This document shows positions 35,356 to 44,841 of a stretch of 64,000 bases of DNA, in pieces (positions within the stretch are counted from its first letter, which is position 1; each line of letters starts with the position of its first letter). The position numbers and the translations under genes were made by a program. The notes under the pieces are model-generated. The model was given only the letters and a program-made list of their open reading frames with translations, had not been told where the DNA came from and did no database searches. The stretch is from assembly GCF_030813695.1 (NCBI RefSeq), contig NZ_JAUSVA010000002.1:1674001-1738000 (forward strand), written 5' to 3'. Source of the stretch: Kitasatospora herbaricolor (GTDB taxonomy: Bacteria > Actinomycetota > Actinomycetes > Streptomycetales > Streptomycetaceae).

Positions 35356-36072
35356 ATGGGAGAACGCGTGGTTCCGGAGCCGGAGCGACGGCGCAGGCGC
35401 CCCACCAAACAGGGCACCGTGCTCTCCGCCGAGGCGATCGTCGCGACGGCGCTGAGGCTGATCGGGCAGCACGGCTCCGAGGCCCTGACCGTCCGCCGGC
35501 TGGGCGCCGCCCTCGGGTCCGATCCCAGCTCGATCTACCGCTACTTCCGCAACACCGACGACCTGCTGCTCGCCATCGCCGACGAACTGATCTCCCGTGC
35601 CCAGCACGGCTGGCAGGCGAGCGGGGACTGGCAGGCCGACCTGCGGGAGATCGGACGGCGGATCCACCACGCCTACCAGCGGCATCCGCAGACGGCCATG
35701 CTGGCGGCCTACCGCACCACCGGGCGGGCGCACGAGATCCGGGCCGTCGAGGTGATCCTCGGCGTGCTGCGACGCGGCGGCTTCCCCGACGCCGAGGCGG
35801 TACGGATCTACCACGCCTTCGTCGACCAGGCCCTGGCCTTCGCGGCCCTCGACGCGGCGGCGAGGGCCCTCCCGTCCGCCGCCCGGCGGGCCGACGAGGA
35901 CGTGTGGCACCGGACGTACGCCCGGCTGCCCGCGGACAGCCACCCGCACATCGCCGCCACCGCGCCGCTGCTGGTGGCCGAGATGCGCACCTCCGGGTAC
36001 CCGGCGGCGCTGGAGCTGCTGCTGGAGGCGGCCGCGGCGCGCCTGGAGCGGCCGGGCGGCGCCGCGCCGTGA
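35356..36072 (+). CDS. TetR-family regulator with TetR_C-type ligand domain
   Basis: The product is 238 residues from an ATG behind GGAAGGAGG. The HTH is SAEAIVATALRLIGQHGSEALTVRRLGAALGSDPSSIYRYFRNTDDLLLAIADEL; the GSDPSSIYRYF version is typical of the larger TetR_C-type proteins. The ligand domain ends with the helix YPAALELLLEAAAARLE. It is divergent from the APC permease/amidohydrolase operon and probably represses it. Confidence 0.88.
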   Translation: MGERVVPEPERRRRRPTKQGTVLSAEAIVATALRLIGQHGSEALTVRRLGAALGSDPSSIYRYFRNTDDLLLAIADELISRAQHGWQASGDWQADLREIGRRIHHAYQRHPQTAMLAAYRTTGRAHEIRAVEVILGVLRRGGFPDAEAVRIYHAFVDQALAFAALDAAARALPSAARRADEDVWHRTYARLPADSHPHIAATAPLLVAEMRTSGYPAALELLLEAAAARLERPGGAAP

Positions 36073-36125
36073 GGGTTGGCGCGCCCGGACCCGTCCGTCA
36101 GGTCCGGGCGCCGAGGCGTCCGGGT

Positions 36126-36893
36126 CTACTGCGGGGTCACGTACGCACCGGAGATGCCGCCGTCCACCAGGAAGGTGTTGGCGGTCATGAAGGAGGAGTC
36201 GTCGCTGGCCAGGAAGGCCACCGCGGCGGCGATCTCGTCGGGCTCGGCGAACCGGCCGAGCGGGATGTGGACGAGCCGGCGGGCGGCGCGCTCCGGGTCC
36301 TTGGCGAACAGCTCCTGCAGCAGCGGGGTGTTCACCGGCCCCGGGCAGAGCGCGTTGACCCGGATCCCCTCCCGGGCGAACTGCACCCCCAGCTCGCGGG
36401 ACATCGCCAGCACCCCGCCCTTGGAGGCGCTGTAGGAGATCTGCGAGGTGGCCGCGCCCATCACCGCGACGAAGGAGGCGGTGTTGATGATCGAGCCCTT
36501 GCCCTGGCGCTGCATGTGCGGGATGGCGTACTTGCAGCAGAGGTAGACGCTGGTCAGGTTGACGTCCTGGACCCGCTTCCAGGCCTCCAGGCCGGTGGTG
36601 AGGATGGAGTCGTCGTCGGGCGGCGAGATGCCGGCGTTGTTGAAGGCGATGTCGAGGCGGCCGTACTCGGCGACGGCCCGCTCGTACATCTCGCGGACCG
36701 CGTCCTCGTCGGTCACGTCGGCCTGCACGAACAGGCCGCCGACCTCCTCGGCGGCGGCCTTGCCGGCCGCCGCGTCGATGTCCACGCAGACCACCTTGGC
36801 CCCTTCGGCGGCGAACCGCCGGGCGGTCGCGAGGCCGATCCCGCTGCCCGCGCCGGTGATGACGGCCACCCGGCCGTCGAGTCGCTCGGTCAT
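36126..36893 (-). CDS. Short-chain dehydrogenase (3-oxoacyl-ACP reductase or alcohol dehydrogenase type)
   Basis: The 255-residue SDR has ITGAGSGIGLATA, an acidic VDIDAA at the end of strand 2 (prefers NAD), NNAGIS, the Ser in IINTASFVAV and YSASK. The C-terminus ends DGGISGAYVTPQ. It follows the aldehyde dehydrogenase by 4 bp, so it is last in the glutamine synthetase/permease operon. It may oxidise a hydroxyl intermediate in amine breakdown, in place of the flavin oxidase of the Puu pathway; this is inference. Confidence 0.9.
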   Translation of the reverse strand: MTERLDGRVAVITGAGSGIGLATARRFAAEGAKVVCVDIDAAAGKAAAEEVGGLFVQADVTDEDAVREMYERAVAEYGRLDIAFNNAGISPPDDDSILTTGLEAWKRVQDVNLTSVYLCCKYAIPHMQRQGKGSIINTASFVAVMGAATSQISYSASKGGVLAMSRELGVQFAREGIRVNALCPGPVNTPLLQELFAKDPERAARRLVHIPLGRFAEPDEIAAAVAFLASDDSSFMTANTFLVDGGISGAYVTPQ

Positions 36894-36897
36894 GGCG

Positions 36898-38274
36898 TTA
36901 CTCCTCCGTGGAGATGAAGACGTTCTTGGTTTCGGTGAAGGCGTGCAGGGCGTCGGGGCCCAGTTCCCGGCCCAGGCCGGACTGCTTGAACCCGCCGAAG
37001 GGGGTCGAGTACCGCACCGAGGAGTGCGAATTGACGGACAGGTTGCCCGCCTCCACCCCGCGGGCCACCCGCAGCGCCCGGCCCACGTCCCGGGTCCAGA
37101 TCGAGCCGGACAGGCCGTAGTCGGTGCTGTTGGCGATCCGCACCGCGTCCGCCTCGTCGCGGAACGGGACGACGGCGACCACCGGGCCGAAGATCTCCTC
37201 GGTGAAGGCCGGGGAGTCCTGCCGGAGCGGCGAGAGCACGGTGGGCGGGAACCAGAAGCCGGGCCCGTCCGGGGCGCTGCCGGTGAAGGCGACCGGGGTG
37301 TCCGCGGTGACGTACGAGGCCACCCGGGCCCGGTGCGCGGCCGAGATGAGCGGCCCCATCTCGGTCTTCTCGTCGCGGGGGTCACCCACCCGCACCCCCC
37401 GGACGGCCGGCTCCAGCAGGGCCATGAACTCCTCGAACACGCCGGCCTCGACGAGGATCCGGGAGCGCGCGCAGCAGTCCTGGCCGGCGTTGTCGAAGAC
37501 GGCGTACGGCGCGGTGGCGGCGGCCTTGGCGAGGTCGGCGTCGGCGAAGACGATGTTGGCGCTCTTGCCGCCGAGTTCGAGGGTGACCGGCTTGACCTGC
37601 TCGGCGCAGCCGGCCGCGACGGCCCTGCCGACGGCGGTGGAGCCGGTGAAGACGACCTTGGCCACGTCGGGGTGGGTGACGAAGCGCCGGCCGACCACCG
37701 CGCCGCGCCCCGGCAGCACCTGCAGGACGCCCTCGGGAATGCCTGCCCGCAGGGCCAGTTCGGCCAGTCGCAGGGCGGTCAGCGGGGTGAGTTCGGCGGG
37801 CTTGAGGACGACGGTGTTGCCGGCCGCGAGGGCCGGCGCCAGGCCCCAGGCGGCGATCGGCATCGGGAAGTTCCAGGGCACGATGACGCCGACCACGCCG
37901 AGCGGTTCCTGGAAGGTCACGTCCAGGCCGCCGGCCACCGGGATCTGGCGCCCGAACAGGCGTTCCGGGGCGGCGGCGTAGTACTCGATGACGTCGCGGG
38001 CGTTGCCGGCCTCCCACCGGGCGTTGCCCACCGTGTGGCCGGCGCCCGCCACCTCGAGTGCGGCGAGGTGCTCACGGTCGGCGTCGACGGCGGCGGCGAA
38101 GGCCCGCAGCAGCCGGGCGCGGTCGGCCGGCGCGACCTTGCGCCAGCTCGCGAAGGCGGCCTTGGCCCGGGCGACGGCGGCGTCGGTCTCGGCGAGGCCC
38201 GCCATGGCCACCGTCTGGATCACCTCCTCGGTGGCGGGGTTGACCACCTCGAAGAGGTCCTGGTCCGAACTCAC
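36898..38274 (-). CDS. NAD(P)-dependent aldehyde dehydrogenase
   Basis: The product is 458 residues from GTG at 38274. Complete ALDH signatures: GVIVPWNFPMPIAAW, FTGSTAVGRAVA, the catalytic Glu in VTLELGGKSANIVF, the catalytic Cys in FDNAGQDCCARSRI, and EEIFGPVVAVVPF. It sits between the glutamine amidotransferase-like and SDR genes, 11 bp from the former, which fits a PuuC-like role: oxidising a gamma-glutamyl-aminoaldehyde to the acid. Assignment beyond ALDH is contextual. Confidence 0.92.
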   Translation of the reverse strand: MSSDQDLFEVVNPATEEVIQTVAMAGLAETDAAVARAKAAFASWRKVAPADRARLLRAFAAAVDADREHLAALEVAGAGHTVGNARWEAGNARDVIEYYAAAPERLFGRQIPVAGGLDVTFQEPLGVVGVIVPWNFPMPIAAWGLAPALAAGNTVVLKPAELTPLTALRLAELALRAGIPEGVLQVLPGRGAVVGRRFVTHPDVAKVVFTGSTAVGRAVAAGCAEQVKPVTLELGGKSANIVFADADLAKAAATAPYAVFDNAGQDCCARSRILVEAGVFEEFMALLEPAVRGVRVGDPRDEKTEMGPLISAAHRARVASYVTADTPVAFTGSAPDGPGFWFPPTVLSPLRQDSPAFTEEIFGPVVAVVPFRDEADAVRIANSTDYGLSGSIWTRDVGRALRVARGVEAGNLSVNSHSSVRYSTPFGGFKQSGLGRELGPDALHAFTETKNVFISTEE

Positions 38275-38285
38275 GGTGCTGTCTC

Positions 38286-38996
38286 CTAGGGGGTGGTGGC
38301 CGTGGCAGCGGTGACGAACGCCTCGAAGAGGCGCGGGTCGGAGGGGTCGGTCTCGGGGTGCCACTGGACGCCGAGGGCGAAGCGGTGGTCGGGCAGTTCG
38401 ACGGCCTCGACGGTCTCGTCGGCGCTCCAGGCCGAGGGCAGCAGCCCGCTGCCGAGGCGGTCGACCGCCTGGTGGTGGTAGCAGGCCACCTTGGCGGTGC
38501 GGCCGAGGATCCCGGCGAGCCGGGTGGCGGGGCGGACCATCACGGCCTGGGTGCTGAAGGTGGCGGGGGCGAGCCGGTGCTCCTGTCCTCCGGCCCGGTC
38601 GGGCAGGTGCTGCACCAGGCTGCCGCCGAGGGCGACGTTCAGCAGTTGCATGCCCCGGCAGATGCCGAGCACCGGCAGGTCCCGCTCCAGGGCGCCGGCC
38701 AGCAGGCCGAACTCCCAGCCGTCGCGCAGCGGGTGGGGATCGTCCGTGCGCGGGTGCGGCGCCTCGCCGTACCTGGCGGGGTCGATGTCGGGCCCGCCGG
38801 AGAGCAGCAGACCGTCCAGCCGGTCCAGCAGCCGGTCGGGGACGCCGCCCTGCGGGGGCAGCAGGACGGGTGTGGCTCCGGCCCGGACCACGGCGTCGAC
38901 GTAGCTCTGCGGCAGCAGGGCCGCGCTCTGCTCCCAGACGCCCCAGGCGGCCTCGTCGAGGTAGCTGGTGATCCCCACCAGCGGCCCGCCCGTCAC
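38286..38996 (-). CDS. Class I glutamine amidotransferase-like hydrolase (PuuD-like, peptidase C26)
   Basis: The 236-residue protein starts with GTG overlapping the glutamine synthetase stop. The catalytic triad is visible: Cys in LGICRGMQLLNVALGG and His-x-Glu in GVQWHPETD. The front motif LLLSGGPDIDPARYGE is typical of gamma-glutamyl-gamma-aminobutyrate hydrolases. PuuD releases glutamate from the gamma-glutamyl product in putrescine degradation. The joint operon with a glutamine-synthetase-like ligase strongly suggests the same logic here. Confidence 0.88.
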   Translation of the reverse strand: MTGGPLVGITSYLDEAAWGVWEQSAALLPQSYVDAVVRAGATPVLLPPQGGVPDRLLDRLDGLLLSGGPDIDPARYGEAPHPRTDDPHPLRDGWEFGLLAGALERDLPVLGICRGMQLLNVALGGSLVQHLPDRAGGQEHRLAPATFSTQAVMVRPATRLAGILGRTAKVACYHHQAVDRLGSGLLPSAWSADETVEAVELPDHRFALGVQWHPETDPSDPRLFEAFVTAATATTP

Positions 38997-40348
38997 AGCC
39001 GCTCGAATCCGCGCCGGCGCTCCCAGTCGGTCACCGCCGCTTCGTAGGCGGCGAGTTCGACCCGGCCGGCGTGGCTGTAGTGCCGTACGACGTCCTTGCC
39101 GAAGGCCAGCGCGGCCGCTTCGCTCTGCTCGAAGGCGTCGACGGCGTCGCGCAGCGTGGCGGGCACCCTGGGCGCGTCGGAGCCGTACGCGTTGCCGCTG
39201 AACTCGGGCTCCAGCGGCAGCTGCTGCTCGATCCCGTGCAGGCCGGCGGCGATCAGCGCGGCCACCGCCAGGTAGGGGTTGACGTCCCCGCCGGGCACCC
39301 GGTTCTCGAAGCGCAGCGAGGCGCCGTGGCCGACCACCCGCAGCGCGCAGGTCCGGTTGTCGCGTCCCCAGGCGATCGCGGTCGGGGCGAAGCTGCCCGG
39401 CACGTACCGCTTGTAGGAGTTGACGGTGGGGGCGAGCAGGAGGGCGAAGTCCGACAGGCAGGCGAGCTGCCCGGCCAGGAAGTGCTCCATCACCGGGGAG
39501 AAGCCGTGCGGGCCGTCCCCCGCCATCACCGGCCGGCCCTGGTCGTCGCGCAGGCTGAGGTGGATGTGGCAGGAGTTGCCTTCGCGCTGGTCGTACTTGG
39601 CCATGAAGGTGAGACTGACGCCCTCCTGGGCGGCGATCTCCTTGGCGCCGGTCTTGTAGACCGCGTGGTCGTCGCAGGTCCGCAGCGCCTCGCCGTACTT
39701 GAAGGCGATCTCGTGCTGGCCCAGGTTGCACTCGCCCTTGGCCGACTCCACGGTGAGCCCGGCGCCGGCCATCTCGTTGCGCAGCCGGCGCAGCAGCGGC
39801 TCCACCCGGGAGGTGCCGAGGATGGAGTAGTCGACGTTGTACTGGTTGACGGGGGTGAGCCGGTGGTAGTCCTTCTCCCAGGCCTGCTCGTAGGTGTCCT
39901 TGAAGACGATGAACTCCAGCTCGGTGCCGGCGTAGGCGTGCCAGCCGTGGCCGGCGAGGCGCTCCAGCTGCCGGCGCAGGATCTGCCGGGGCGAGACGGT
40001 GACCGGCCGCCCGTCGTGGTGGGCGACGTCGCACTGGACCATCACGGTGGCGGGATGCCAGGGGACGGTGCGCAGGGTGGCGAGGTCGGGGGTGAGGACG
40101 AGGTCGCCGTAGCCGCTCTCCCAGGAGGAGATCTCGTAGCCGTCCACGGTGTTCATGTCGATGTCGACGGCGAGCAGGTAGCCGCAGCCCTCGGCGGAGT
40201 CGGCGACGACGTCGGAGAGGAAGAACTCGGCGGCGATCCGCTTTCCCTGCAGGCGGCCCTGCATGTCGGTCATGGCGAGGACGACGGTGTCGATCGCCCC
40301 CCGGGCGACGCCGGCGCGCAGCTGCTCCAGGGTCAGGCGGGGACTCAT
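38993..40348 (-). CDS. Glutamine synthetase-like gamma-glutamyl-amine ligase (GlnA3/PuuA type)
   Basis: The 451-residue protein has GS catalytic blocks: GTELEFIVF, CNLGQHEIAFKYGEALR, EGNSCHIHLSL, SYKRYVPGSFAPTAIAWGRDNR and RFENRVPGGDVNPYLAVAA. The C-terminal adenylylation Tyr region of housekeeping GlnA is not seen. These GS-like enzymes ligate glutamate to amines (putrescine, other polyamines or ethanolamine) instead of ammonia. It is stitched to the APC permease (ATGA) and to the PuuD-like gene (GTGA). The particular amine cannot be told from sequence. Confidence 0.88.
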   Translation of the reverse strand: MSPRLTLEQLRAGVARGAIDTVVLAMTDMQGRLQGKRIAAEFFLSDVVADSAEGCGYLLAVDIDMNTVDGYEISSWESGYGDLVLTPDLATLRTVPWHPATVMVQCDVAHHDGRPVTVSPRQILRRQLERLAGHGWHAYAGTELEFIVFKDTYEQAWEKDYHRLTPVNQYNVDYSILGTSRVEPLLRRLRNEMAGAGLTVESAKGECNLGQHEIAFKYGEALRTCDDHAVYKTGAKEIAAQEGVSLTFMAKYDQREGNSCHIHLSLRDDQGRPVMAGDGPHGFSPVMEHFLAGQLACLSDFALLLAPTVNSYKRYVPGSFAPTAIAWGRDNRTCALRVVGHGASLRFENRVPGGDVNPYLAVAALIAAGLHGIEQQLPLEPEFSGNAYGSDAPRVPATLRDAVDAFEQSEAAALAFGKDVVRHYSHAGRVELAAYEAAVTDWERRRGFERL

Positions 40349-41937
40349 CGGATCTCCAGTTCGGCTTCGGCGGCGGCGAGTTCCTCGGGTGTGCCGTGCA
40401 CCTTGGGGCCGGTGAACCAGTGCCTGGCCGAGACCAGCCACCAGAGGCCGGCGAAGCCGAGGACGACCGCCACCGCGACGGGCGTGTAGTTGAAGCTGAC
40501 GGCGGTGACCGGGCTCACGGTGGGGAGCATGAACAGCACCGCGATCAGTGCCGTCCAGCCGACGGCCACCAGGCCGACCGGCCGGCTCCACCGGCCGAGG
40601 TGCCAGGGGCCGCGGGCGAAGGCCTCGCCCTGCCGCAGCCGCAGGAACACCGGGATGACGTAGGCGATGTAGAGGCCGATCACCGAGACGGAGGTGACGG
40701 CGGCGTAGGCGGTGCTGTTCCACAGGGCCGGCAGGCCGAGCAGGAAGGCGCCGCCGGCGGCGAGCCAGACCGCGCTCGTGGGTGTCTGGGTGCGGGGGTT
40801 GATCCGGTGCCAGAGCCGGGAGCCGGGCAGTGCGCCGTCCCGCGAGAAGGCGTAGATCATGCGGGAGTTGGCGGTGACGGAGGCCATGCCGCAGAAGAAC
40901 TGGGCGCCGATCACGATGAGCAGCAGCAGCTTGGCGCCGGTGTCGCCGATGGCGTCGATGAAGATCTGGGCGGGCGGTACGCCGGTGGAGCTGGTGAGCG
41001 CGCCGTCGTAGTCCTGGATGGCGAAGGTGAGGCCGAGCAGCAGGATCCAGCCGGCGACCAGCGAGACGAGGACGGAGTTGACGATGCCGCGCGGGCCGGA
41101 GCGGGCGGCGTCCTGGGTCTCCTCGGTCATGTGCGCGGAGGCGTCGTAGCCGGTGAGGGTGTACTGGGCGAGCAGCAGGCCGAGCATGGCGACGTAGAAG
41201 GAGCTGTGGAATCCGGTGTTGTTGACGAACCTGGTGAGGACGAAGGACGCGGAGGCGTGGTGGGAGGGCACCAGGACGAGGGCGCCGACGATGATCGTGA
41301 CGCCGGCCAGGTGCCACCAGACGCTGACGTTGTTGAACAGGGCGACCAGCCGGACGCCGCGGGTGTTGAGCAGGCCGTGGACGAGCAGGATCACCGCGAA
41401 GACCGTGACGGTGTGCCCCGGGGTGGCCGCGAAGCCGAACTGCATCTCCAGCAGGGCGTTGGCGAAGGTGGCCGCGCCGTAGTCGACCCCGGCGGTGACC
41501 GCGACCTGGCCGAGGAAGTTGAACCAGCCGGTGAACCAGGCCCAGGCCGGTCCGCGCGAGGGGGCGAGTTTGGCCGCCCAGTAGTAGAGGCCCCCGGCGG
41601 TGGGGTACGAGGAGCAGATCTCGGCCATGGCGAGGGCTACGCAGAGGGTCATCAGGCCGACCACCGGCCAGCCCCAGGTGATCATCGCCGGGCCGCCGGT
41701 GTTGAGGCCGAAGCCGTAGAGGGTGAGGCAGCCGGAGAGGATCGAGACGATCGAGAAGGAGACCGCGAAGTTGGAGAAGCCCGACATCGAGCGGGCCAGT
41801 TCCTGGGTGTAGCCGAGTTCGCGCAGCCGCTGCTCGTCCGGGGAGAGCGCGGGTGCGGTGCCGGTGGTGATCCCGGCGGCGTCCGCCGGAAACACCGGCA
41901 TGCCAGGGTGGTCGAGGGGGGAGGGTTCGGGAGACAT
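40345..41937 (-). CDS. APC-family permease, amine/amino-acid transporter
   Basis: The product is 530 residues from ATG at 41937 with AGAAGG upstream. Twelve helices, with the consensus of the amino acid/choline transporter group: LGYTQELARSMSGFSNFAVSFSIVSILSG at the start, EICSSYPTAGGLYYWAAKLA, and TGYDASAHMTEETQDAARSGPRGI in TM6-7. It is the first gene of the gamma-glutamylation operon and presumably imports the amine. It is divergent from the GntR gene, with palindromes between the two starts. Confidence 0.9.
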   Translation of the reverse strand: MSPEPSPLDHPGMPVFPADAAGITTGTAPALSPDEQRLRELGYTQELARSMSGFSNFAVSFSIVSILSGCLTLYGFGLNTGGPAMITWGWPVVGLMTLCVALAMAEICSSYPTAGGLYYWAAKLAPSRGPAWAWFTGWFNFLGQVAVTAGVDYGAATFANALLEMQFGFAATPGHTVTVFAVILLVHGLLNTRGVRLVALFNNVSVWWHLAGVTIIVGALVLVPSHHASASFVLTRFVNNTGFHSSFYVAMLGLLLAQYTLTGYDASAHMTEETQDAARSGPRGIVNSVLVSLVAGWILLLGLTFAIQDYDGALTSSTGVPPAQIFIDAIGDTGAKLLLLIVIGAQFFCGMASVTANSRMIYAFSRDGALPGSRLWHRINPRTQTPTSAVWLAAGGAFLLGLPALWNSTAYAAVTSVSVIGLYIAYVIPVFLRLRQGEAFARGPWHLGRWSRPVGLVAVGWTALIAVLFMLPTVSPVTAVSFNYTPVAVAVVLGFAGLWWLVSARHWFTGPKVHGTPEELAAAEAELEIR

Positions 41938-41981
41938 GCGCACCCCTTCTTGGGGGTTCGGTGGGGGATCCGAAACGTGCG

Positions 41982-41995
41982 CCACAGCACTGTGG
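41982..41995. promoter_or_regulatory. Perfect palindrome CCACAG-CA-CTGTGG
   Basis: Fourteen-base palindrome 45 bp upstream of the APC permease start, in the 175-bp divergent region with the GntR gene. It is a candidate regulator site or promoter-proximal hairpin. Confidence 0.45.
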
Positions 41996-41998
41996 TGG

Positions 41999-42024
41999 CC
42001 AATGGACTGAAACCGGACCATTGG
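41999..42024. promoter_or_regulatory. Inverted repeat CCAATGG / CCATTGG, candidate GntR operator
   Basis: Seven-base arms CCAATGG (41999-42005) and CCATTGG (42018-42024) separated by 12 bp. FadR-type dimers usually contact shorter-spaced palindromes, so this could be two half-sites. Its position between the divergent operon and the regulator gene makes it the best candidate. Confidence 0.5.
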
Positions 42025-42112
42025 CGTATGCGCATGCTTCACCCTGGGGCTCCACCCCGTCAAGGGGACCTGCCGACCTCGTTCCCCGCCGCTCCCTCGG
42101 TAGGATTCCGGA

Positions 42113-42859
42113 GTGGACCTGGCGGGCGCGCGCGACGCGCGGATGGACTGGCGGGGCGGCGCGATCTTCCGCCCCGTCCGGACCGGCAACACCTTCGAGG
42201 AGACGGTCGAGCGACTCCTGGAGGCGATCAAGCTGGGCGTCCTCGCGTACGGTGACCGCCTCCCGCCGGAGCGTGAACTCGCCGCCCGGCTGAACGTCAG
42301 CCGGGAGACCCTGCGCGAGGCGATCCGCTCCCTGCAGCTCGCCGGCTGCGTCGAGTCGCGGCGCGGCCGCTACGGCGGCACCTTCGTCACCTACCGGCTG
42401 CCGCCGCCCGACCTCGGCGACCTGCGCCGGGCCGTCCAGGACATGGGCGCCGAGCTGGAGGACGCGCTCACCTACCGGATGGTGCTGGAGACCGGCGCCG
42501 CCGAGCAGGCCGCGAGACGGCCGCTCACCGAGGAGCAGCGCGCCTACCTGCGGGAACGCCTCGGCGACCTGGAGAACGCGGCGCCGGAGGAGTACCGCCA
42601 GCTGGACTCCCGCTTCCACCTGGCGATCGCCGAGCTCACCGGCTCGCACTCGCTGGCGGCCGGCATCGCCGAGAGCCGGATGCGCCTGAACGACCTGCTC
42701 AACGCGATACCGATGCTGGAGCGCAACATCGACCACGCCTCGGAGCAGCACCGCACGATGGTGGACACCATCCTGGCCGGCGACGCCGAGGGCGCCCGGC
42801 GCTCCACCGAGGAGCACCTGGAGGCCACGGCGGCCCTGCTGCGCGGGTTCCTGGGCTGA
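42113..42859 (+). CDS. GntR-family regulator, FadR subfamily (FCD domain)
   Basis: The product is 248 residues from GTG at 42113; an ATG ten codons in is an alternative. The winged helix ETVERLLEAIKLGVLAYGDRLPPERELAARLNVSRETLREAIRSLQLAGCVESRRGRYGGTFV is followed by an all-helical FCD domain with metal or ligand residues (TYRMVLETGAAEQAA, DSRFHLAIAELTGSHSLAAGI, EQHRTMVDTILAGDAEGA). It is divergent from the amine operon and most likely controls it. In S. coelicolor a GntR gene (whiH) is also adjacent to hrdB as I recall; whether this is that gene is unverified. Confidence 0.88.
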   Translation: MDLAGARDARMDWRGGAIFRPVRTGNTFEETVERLLEAIKLGVLAYGDRLPPERELAARLNVSRETLREAIRSLQLAGCVESRRGRYGGTFVTYRLPPPDLGDLRRAVQDMGAELEDALTYRMVLETGAAEQAARRPLTEEQRAYLRERLGDLENAAPEEYRQLDSRFHLAIAELTGSHSLAAGIAESRMRLNDLLNAIPMLERNIDHASEQHRTMVDTILAGDAEGARRSTEEHLEATAALLRGFLG

Positions 42860-43078
42860 CCGGGTGCGCCGGGCGGCACCGCCCGGGCCGGGCGTACCGG
42901 GCCGGCGGCGGCGACCACTACGGCAGCGGAGTGACCCGAGTCACTCCATCGATGCGTAACGCCTCGGACTCCGGGAACGATTAGTCGAACGGTGCTTGCC
43001 GCGTGGAGGATCCCTGATCCGTCACACACTCCGTGCGCGGCGGAGCCGTTTCATGCCCACTGCACCGAGAGGCCACTC

Positions 43079-44644
43079 GTGTCGCCCAGCCCGTCCCGCA
43101 CGCTTCCGCATCGGATCGCTGAATCCGCGTCCTTGATGGCACTCATCGAGCGCGGCAGGACCACAGGACACATCACCGGCGATGAGGTGCGCCAGGCTTT
43201 CGAGGCCGACAACATTCCGACCACCCAGTGGAAGGTCGTCCTCCGGAGCCTGAACCAGGTGCTCGACGAGGACGGGGTAGTCCTGGCGGTCCGACCTGCG
43301 CAGGAGGCCAAACCAGCTGCTGGAGACCCGAGCCGGCGCTCTGTCAAGAAAACCGTAGCCACGCGCGCTACCCCTGTCAAGAAGATCACAGCGGCCCCCG
43401 TGGAGGCCTCCGACGAGGCCTCCGGGGCGCCCGCGGAGGCCGCCGCACCGGTGAAAAAGGCGGCCGCGGCCAAGAAGGCGGCCCCGGCGAAGAAGGCCGC
43501 CGCGGTGAAGAAGACGGCCGCGAAGAAGACCACCACGGCCGCCGCCAAGAAGACCGCGGCGAAGGCCGGCCCGGAGGACGCCTCCGCCGCCGAGCCCGCC
43601 GCCGAGGACGACCTCTTCGACGAGGCCACCGCCGGCGAGGCGGGCCAGGAGCCGGAGACGCCCGGCATCGGCAGCTTCGTCCTGTCGGACGACGACGAGG
43701 ACGACGCCCCCAAGGTGCAGGTCACCACCCCCGGCGCCAGCGCCGACGCGGTGAAGGACTACCTGAAGCAGATCGGCAAGGTCTCGCTGCTCAACGCCGA
43801 GCAGGAGGTGTCGCTGGCCAAGCGGATCGAGGCCGGCCTGTTCGCGATGGAGAAGCTCGCCTCCGGCGAGGACCTCACCCCGGTGTTCCGGCGCGAGCTG
43901 GAGCTGATCGCCGAGGACGGCCGCCGCGCCAAGGACCACCTGCTGGAGGCCAACCTCCGCCTGGTGGTCTCGGTGGCCAAGCGCTATACCGGTCGCGGCA
44001 TGCTGTTCCTGGACCTGATCCAGGAGGGCAACCTCGGTCTGGTCCGCGCGGTCGAGAAGTTCGACTACACCAAGGGCTTCAAGTTCTCCACGTACGCGAC
44101 GTGGTGGATCCGCCAGGCGATCACCCGCGCGATGGCCGACCAGTCCCGCACCATCCGCATCCCGGTGCACATGGTCGAGGTCATCAACAAGCTGGCCCGC
44201 CTGCAGCGCCAGATGCTCCAGTCGCTCGGCCGCGAACCCACCCCGGAGGAGCTGGGCAAGGAGCTCGACCTCACCCCGGAGCGGGTGATCGAGGTGCAGC
44301 GGTACGGGCGCGAGCCGATCTCGCTGCACACCCCGCTGGGCGACGAGGGCGACAGCGAGTTCGGTGACCTGATCGAGGACACCGAGGCCGTCAAGCCCGC
44401 CGACGCGGTCAGCTTCACGCTGCTCCAGGAGCAGCTGCGGGCCGTCCTGGAGACGCTGGCCGAGCGCGAGGCCGGCGTGGTCTCGATGCGCTTCGGCCTC
44501 ACCGACGGCCAGCCGAAGACGCTGGACGAGATCGGCAAGGTCTACGGGGTCACCCGTGAGCGGATCCGCCAGATCGAGTCCAAGACCATGTCCAAGCTGC
44601 GCCACCCGTCGCGCTCCCAGGTGCTGCGCGACTACCTGGACTGA
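43079..44644 (+). CDS. hrdB: Principal sigma factor, HrdB/RpoD family
   Basis: The product is 521 residues from GTG at 43079, chosen because the protein then begins [16 protein letters not shown], as in S. coelicolor HrdB. Region 1.1 is followed by a long Lys/Ala-rich stretch with KKAA and AKK repeats (about residues 85-165) and an acidic segment. Regions 1.2 to 4.2 are complete: [50 protein letters not shown] (regions 2.3-2.4), and [20 protein letters not shown] in 4.2. It recruits core RNA polymerase to most vegetative promoters. A strong terminator follows. Confidence 0.95.
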   Translation: MSPSPSRTLPHRIAESASLMALIERGRTTGHITGDEVRQAFEADNIPTTQWKVVLRSLNQVLDEDGVVLAVRPAQEAKPAAGDPSRRSVKKTVATRATPVKKITAAPVEASDEASGAPAEAAAPVKKAAAAKKAAPAKKAAAVKKTAAKKTTTAAAKKTAAKAGPEDASAAEPAAEDDLFDEATAGEAGQEPETPGIGSFVLSDDDEDDAPKVQVTTPGASADAVKDYLKQIGKVSLLNAEQEVSLAKRIEAGLFAMEKLASGEDLTPVFRRELELIAEDGRRAKDHLLEANLRLVVSVAKRYTGRGMLFLDLIQEGNLGLVRAVEKFDYTKGFKFSTYATWWIRQAITRAMADQSRTIRIPVHMVEVINKLARLQRQMLQSLGREPTPEELGKELDLTPERVIEVQRYGREPISLHTPLGDEGDSEFGDLIEDTEAVKPADAVSFTLLQEQLRAVLETLAEREAGVVSMRFGLTDGQPKTLDEIGKVYGVTRERIRQIESKTMSKLRHPSRSQVLRDYLD

Positions 44645-44662
44645 CCGGGCCTCCCGGACGTA

Positions 44663-44694
44663 CGGGCCCCGGCCGGATCACCCGGCCGGGCCCG
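44663..44694 (+). terminator. hrdB terminator hairpin
   Basis: CGGGCCCCGGCCGG and CCGGCCGGGCCCG (one bulge) around a 5-nt loop, starting 18 bp after the hrdB stop. No T-run. Confidence 0.75.
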
Positions 44695-44841
44695 TCCGCG
44701 TGCGGCCCGTCCACGGGGTCCAGCCGTGGAGGTCCAGCCGGCGTGAGGCCTACCCTCGCGAGTGGCCGACCCGTGCGAGGTCCGTCCGCGGGCGGCCGGA
44801 CCGGGCGGGGCCCCGAGGAGGCGCGGCGGGGGGCATGCGAC

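Noticed and set aside
42113..42859. whiH sporulation regulator
   Set aside because: Adjacency to hrdB recalls whiH of S. coelicolor, but the divergent amine operon and the operator-like repeats indicate a catabolic regulator. Identity cannot be shown from sequence alone.
43022..44605. 527-codon open frame antisense to hrdB
   Set aside because: It is a GC-bias shadow. hrdB has complete sigma domains in the sense frame, and the antisense product is Leu/Gly/Val-rich with no fold.
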